In this document: positions 11,208 to 14,200 of the stretch, piece by piece
How the letters are laid out: each line of letters begins with the position of its first letter
How positions within the stretch are numbered: the first letter of the stretch is position 1
DNA from: Planctomycetota bacterium
GTDB lineage: Bacteria; Planctomycetota; PUPC01; DSUN01
Direction: 5' to 3'
Length of the DNA: 14,200 nucleotides
NCBI GenBank assembly: GCA_016872875.1
Contig: VGYW01000214.1
Span: 1 to 14,200, forward strand
Program-made: the position numbers and the translations under genes
The notes under the pieces: model-generated
What the model saw: the letters and a program-made list of their open reading frames with translations, nothing else
What the model was told of the DNA's origin: nothing
Database searches by the model: none

Positions 11208-14035
11208 TGGGCGTTCCTTGCGGGTGGGGTGCCGCCAAGCGCCCGGGCGACCTCCGCGGCGAGGTCGTAGAGGCGGGCGGAGCGCTCGCGCCAGGGGTGC
11301 GGGTTGAAGATGAAGTGGGAGGGCCAGGGCTCCTTGGCGGCGCTGGCGATGGTGAACTCGGAGAGGTAGCGGAGGGCGCGGGTGCGCTCGTCGCAGAGCG
11401 CCCTGGCCCGTCGGGCGAGGCCCTCGCCCAGGCGGGCGCGGAGGGCGTCGTCGAGGAGGGCGTCTTGGACGAAGATGCGTGCCTCGGCCTCCTGGAGGCC
11501 CTCGCGGAGGGTTTCGAGGCGGACGCCTGCGGCCGGCCCGTCGCGGCCGGGCGTGACGACGTATGTGACCTGGTAGTTGTTGAGCGCGGTGGTGCTCCAG
11601 GTGCTGCGGGGGTCCCAGTGGGCGGCGCTGGGGTCGTTGTAGCGGGCGATGATGTCGTGGAAGCCGCTGCGTCCACGGAGGACGGGCCAGAAGTCGCCGC
11701 CCCAGGGGGCGAAGCCGCGCATGCCGAGGAAGGACTCGCGCCCGAACTGGCCGGCGAAGTCGGTGATGCCCCACCCCGCGGGGGCCTCGCGCTTGCCCGT
11801 GAGCAGGATGGCCTCGGGGCAGAGGCGGTAGTCGCGCAGCGGGGAGTTCAGGTTGAAGGTGCTCCGCGTGTAGGCCGTCGCAACGTAGGGGTTCTGCCAG
11901 CCGTAGAAGGGCTTGTCCGCGTCGGGGTCCCAGAACACCCCGTAGTTGCCCACCAGCCCCACGCGGGCGTAGGGGTTGCCGTTGGGGCCTTTGTCGAGCC
12001 GCTGGTGCCCGAACCAGAAGTGGCCGAGGCGGACCCATCGGGCGTCGGGCACGAGGGCCTTGAGGTCCTCGATGCACTCCTTCGCGCACTCCGGCCCGTT
12101 CCCGCCGTCGGCGTGGTAGCCGAGGGCGAGCGACCTGGCGATGCCGTGGTTCGCCAGGATTCGGGCGAAGCCGTCGAAGGCGGGCCGCCACAGGGCGCGG
12201 GCATCCTCCGTGCCCCACCTCGGCCCCTTGGCGTCCTTCAGCTCGCCGGTGGCGGGGTCGAACTCGGTGATCCAGGGGATCGTCTTGCCCTCCTCGCCCT
12301 CCGAGAGGTAGAAGATGACTGTTGGGACCTTGCCGAGGTGCTTGACGGCGAGGGCGACGTAGCGCTCGACGAGGCGTAGGTCCGGCCGCAACGAGCCGTC
12401 CGACTGCCGAATCCACCAGAGCATCGCGTGCTCGTTGCCGAAGTGGGTCTTGCGGACCAGGGGGATCGTCAGCTCCTTCCCCGCCACCTGGCCGAGGAGT
12501 TGGAGCGACCGCTCGATGAGCTGCCAGTGCGGGCGCGACCACATCGGCACGCCGTAGCGGATGGCCAGGGTGTCGGGCGACTGGACGAAGCCCATGTAGG
12601 TCACGAAGTCCTTCGCGTCGGGCAGCAGGTAATCGCTGACGTGGAGGCGGATGGGGACGGCCACGGGCGCCAGCCCGTCGGCGCTCACGGTGAGCGTCCC
12701 CGAATAGTCGCCAGGCGCGGCCTCGCGCGGCACCTCGGCGCTCAGCCACACGGGCTGCATGGCCGGCTCGGCGCCCGAGCGGCCGGGCAGCTTCTCCACG
12801 GGCTCGGGCGGGCTGTCCTCGAGGGGGTCGAAGATGCCGCCGTAGAAGTGGCTGTAGCGCACCCGCAGGCGGGGAGGCGTCTGCCCGGGGCCTTTGAGCG
12901 GCGACGCGGCGGCCTTCAGGCCGCGGAACGGCTGGCGCGAGCTAACGACGACCTGCCCCGCGAAAACGCCGTTCCGAGCGCCGCTCAGGGTGATGGGGCG
13001 AAGCGGCTCCGCAGGGTCCCCATGCAGGCGCGGGTCCACCCGCTCCCAGACCGACCAGTTCCACACCTGAAGCCCTTCGGGCCGCGCGACTCGCCCCGCG
13101 ATGACCCCCGGCCCGGCCCTGGCCGTGAGGCTGAGCGATTCCACCGACGCCCGGTTCCACCAGAGGTTCCGATGGTCCTGGATGTTGTAACCCATCTCCC
13201 TGGGGCTGACGAGCGCGAACATCGCCTCGTGTGCCGGCGCGCGGTGGACCTCGACCGCCAGCACATTGGTCCCCGCCCGCAGGGCCGACGCGGGAATCTT
13301 CGCCTCGAACCGGCGGAACCGCTTGGCGTACCGCTCGCGCAGCTCGGGGTCCTTCATCTGCTGGGCGGACCCCCGCTCGCCCATGATCCAGAGGTGCGGA
13401 TCGCTGTGCGGGAAGAGCGTCTTGCCGTTCGGATGGACGAATGCCTCCTTCGGATAGTCCTCGGCCAGCGTGTCGAATGCCAGCTTGCCCGCGGGCAGGG
13501 CCGCCCGCCCGATCTCCTGGCCATTCAGATAGAAGACGGCCCCGCCCTGAAAGACGGCATCGAGCGATAGTTCCTCGACGCGAGCGGGGTCGGCCACCTC
13601 GAACTTGCCCCGAAGACAAACGAGGGCCAAGCTGCGATAGTGGCAGCCCATCGGGACCGCCGTGCGGACCCATTCGCCGTCGTCGAACTCAGGCTTCGCC
13701 CAGTCCGCCGGCGGGAAGGGCGAGCCCACGACCTGTGATGCTTCCTGAAGGCGGAAGACCAGCTCCTTGGGGTTTCTGCCGGTCTGCTGCTCGCTCCATA
13801 TCTTGGCCGGCGCGAACCCCACGCGCGGGTGGAGCGGATCGATCCTCATAAGCGCGCCCGCCTCCATTCTCGCCACATCCGTCTGCCACGTCTCATAGTA
13901 CCGCCAAATGGTCGCGTCGCCCTGCCAGTTCCGCGGCCCGGCCGCCGTTCGCAGGATCGCCGAGGGGTTCTCGGCTGCACGCGCGACACCGCACGCCCCC
14001 AGAGCAACGAAGGCGATGATGGCCTCTCTCTTCAT
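11204..14035 (-). CDS. Secreted DUF4091 / GH123-like glycosidase
   Basis: This 943-residue protein is probably a secreted glycoside hydrolase-like enzyme. It begins with a signal peptide (MKREAIIAFVALGACGVARA, likely cleaved at ARA-AE). Residues about 105-272 form a galactose-binding-like beta-sandwich as in GH2 sugar-binding domains, with FDDGEW (117-122), FYLNGQEIG (168-176) and LRAGTNVLAVEVH (252-264). A second beta-region holds the DUF4091-associated phrase VPREAAPGDYSGTLTV (435-450). The barrel-like part follows, including YLSEGEEGKTIPW (576-588), GYHADGG (639-645) and, in the DUF4091 region, WGITDFAGQF (755-764). I cannot assign catalytic residues. The frame extends 31 codons upstream to 14128, but those residues are Arg/Ser-rich and precede the signal peptide, so ATG at 14035 is preferred; AGGGA abuts it with almost no spacing. 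It is the first gene of a two-gene operon with the PA14 protein. Related genes are common in PVC bacteria. Confidence 0.85.
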   Translation of the reverse strand: MKREAIIAFVALGACGVARAAENPSAILRTAAGPRNWQGDATIWRYYETWQTDVARMEAGALMRIDPLHPRVGFAPAKIWSEQQTGRNPKELVFRLQEASQVVGSPFPPADWAKPEFDDGEWVRTAVPMGCHYRSLALVCLRGKFEVADPARVEELSLDAVFQGGAVFYLNGQEIGRAALPAGKLAFDTLAEDYPKEAFVHPNGKTLFPHSDPHLWIMGERGSAQQMKDPELRERYAKRFRRFEAKIPASALRAGTNVLAVEVHRAPAHEAMFALVSPREMGYNIQDHRNLWWNRASVESLSLTARAGPGVIAGRVARPEGLQVWNWSVWERVDPRLHGDPAEPLRPITLSGARNGVFAGQVVVSSRQPFRGLKAAASPLKGPGQTPPRLRVRYSHFYGGIFDPLEDSPPEPVEKLPGRSGAEPAMQPVWLSAEVPREAAPGDYSGTLTVSADGLAPVAVPIRLHVSDYLLPDAKDFVTYMGFVQSPDTLAIRYGVPMWSRPHWQLIERSLQLLGQVAGKELTIPLVRKTHFGNEHAMLWWIRQSDGSLRPDLRLVERYVALAVKHLGKVPTVIFYLSEGEEGKTIPWITEFDPATGELKDAKGPRWGTEDARALWRPAFDGFARILANHGIARSLALGYHADGGNGPECAKECIEDLKALVPDARWVRLGHFWFGHQRLDKGPNGNPYARVGLVGNYGVFWDPDADKPFYGWQNPYVATAYTRSTFNLNSPLRDYRLCPEAILLTGKREAPAGWGITDFAGQFGRESFLGMRGFAPWGGDFWPVLRGRSGFHDIIARYNDPSAAHWDPRSTWSTTALNNYQVTYVVTPGRDGPAAGVRLETLREGLQEAEARIFVQDALLDDALRARLGEGLARRARALCDERTRALRYLSEFTIASAAKEPWPSHFIFNPHPWRERSARLYDLAAEVARALGGTPPARNAQ

Positions 14036-14178
14036 TCCCTGGTATCTTCTTCCGGTCTTCCGAGATCGATCTGATCCGGGTCGATGCGCGGATCGGGGCT
14101 GGACAAATGGAGACGACCAGGCTTCCATTGGAGACGTGTGGTTGTGTCTGTGTTTCGTCTCTTCTTGGAGGCCTGGTC
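14036..14178. promoter_or_regulatory. Divergent control region with inverted and direct repeats
   Basis: The region separates the DUF4091 operon from a possible plus-strand gene. GACCAGGCTTCC (14115-14126) and GGAGGCCTGGTC (14167-14178) are inverted repeats matching at 11 of 12 positions. GGAGACG occurs at 14109-14115 and 14130-14136, with its inverse CGTCTC at 14156-14161. These are operator-like, but I see no clear -35/-10 pair on either strand. Confidence 0.4.
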
Positions 14179-14200
14179 ATGGGCAAGCGAAAGGTCGCTG
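14179..14200 (+). CDS. Possible start of a divergent gene, cut by the window end
   Basis: ATG at 14179 opens the frame MGKRKVA and is preceded by GGAG (14167-14170) at an eight-base spacing. Only seven residues are visible, so the product cannot be named. A divergent neighbour of a polysaccharide operon is often its regulator, but nothing here shows that. Confidence 0.3.

Noticed and set aside
9354..11270. 638-codon plus-strand open frame
   Set aside because: Antisense to the PA14-domain gene, which has a signal peptide, a domain and a coupled start; the plus frame has none.
11208..12749. N-terminal extension of the PA14-domain protein to 1085 residues
   Set aside because: The added part is an out-of-frame reading of the DUF4091 gene on the same strand, rich in Arg/Pro, while a signal peptide begins at the ATGA overlap.
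11207..13570. Two plus-strand open frames of 390 and 380 codons
   Set aside because: Both are antisense to the DUF4091 gene and have GC-driven composition with no recognisable motif.

Overview
The window is high-GC bacterial chromosome. Long GC-rich genes, a secreted DUF4091-type glycosidase partnered with a PA14-domain protein, Shine-Dalgarno signals of mixed strength and palindrome-rich non-coding stretches together suggest a Planctomycetota-like (PVC group) environmental bacterium, probably from a metagenome. This assignment is inference from gene content; no marker gene here fixes the taxonomy.

Layout. Positions 1-406 are non-coding and packed with short GC palindromes. On the minus strand at 407-1078 lies a PlsC-type acyltransferase with a good sigma70-type promoter. 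A roughly 490-base gap leads to a plus-strand gene (1566-4799) for one large protein that joins an N-terminal PD-(D/E)XK-like nuclease to an N6-adenine DNA methyltransferase and a target-recognition region: a single-polypeptide (type IIG-like) restriction-modification enzyme. It is less GC-rich than its neighbours and looks acquired. It converges on ftsK, and the 719-base gap between the two stop codons carries a tandem array of about 82-83-base units, each built around a near-perfect 15-16 bp palindrome. Then come, on the minus strand, ftsK (5519-8056) and upstream of it uppP (8156-8926), with an extended -10 promoter before uppP. These serve chromosome translocation at division and recycling of the undecaprenyl carrier lipid for cell-wall synthesis.

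A tRNA-Val(CAC) gene with its own promoter (9112-9227) is followed by three strong hairpins in a row. The right third is a two-gene minus-strand operon: a secreted 943-residue DUF4091 / GH123-like protein (11204-14035) and, overlapping it by ATGA, a secreted 571-residue protein ending in a PA14 domain (9492-11207). They probably act together on a polysaccharide outside the cytoplasm. The final bases hold a possible divergent gene start (14179) behind a control region with inverted and direct repeats.

No phage module, transposase, CRISPR array or toxin-antitoxin pair is visible. The parts least explained by known families are the tandem palindrome array at 5117-5392 and the DUF4091/PA14 pair.
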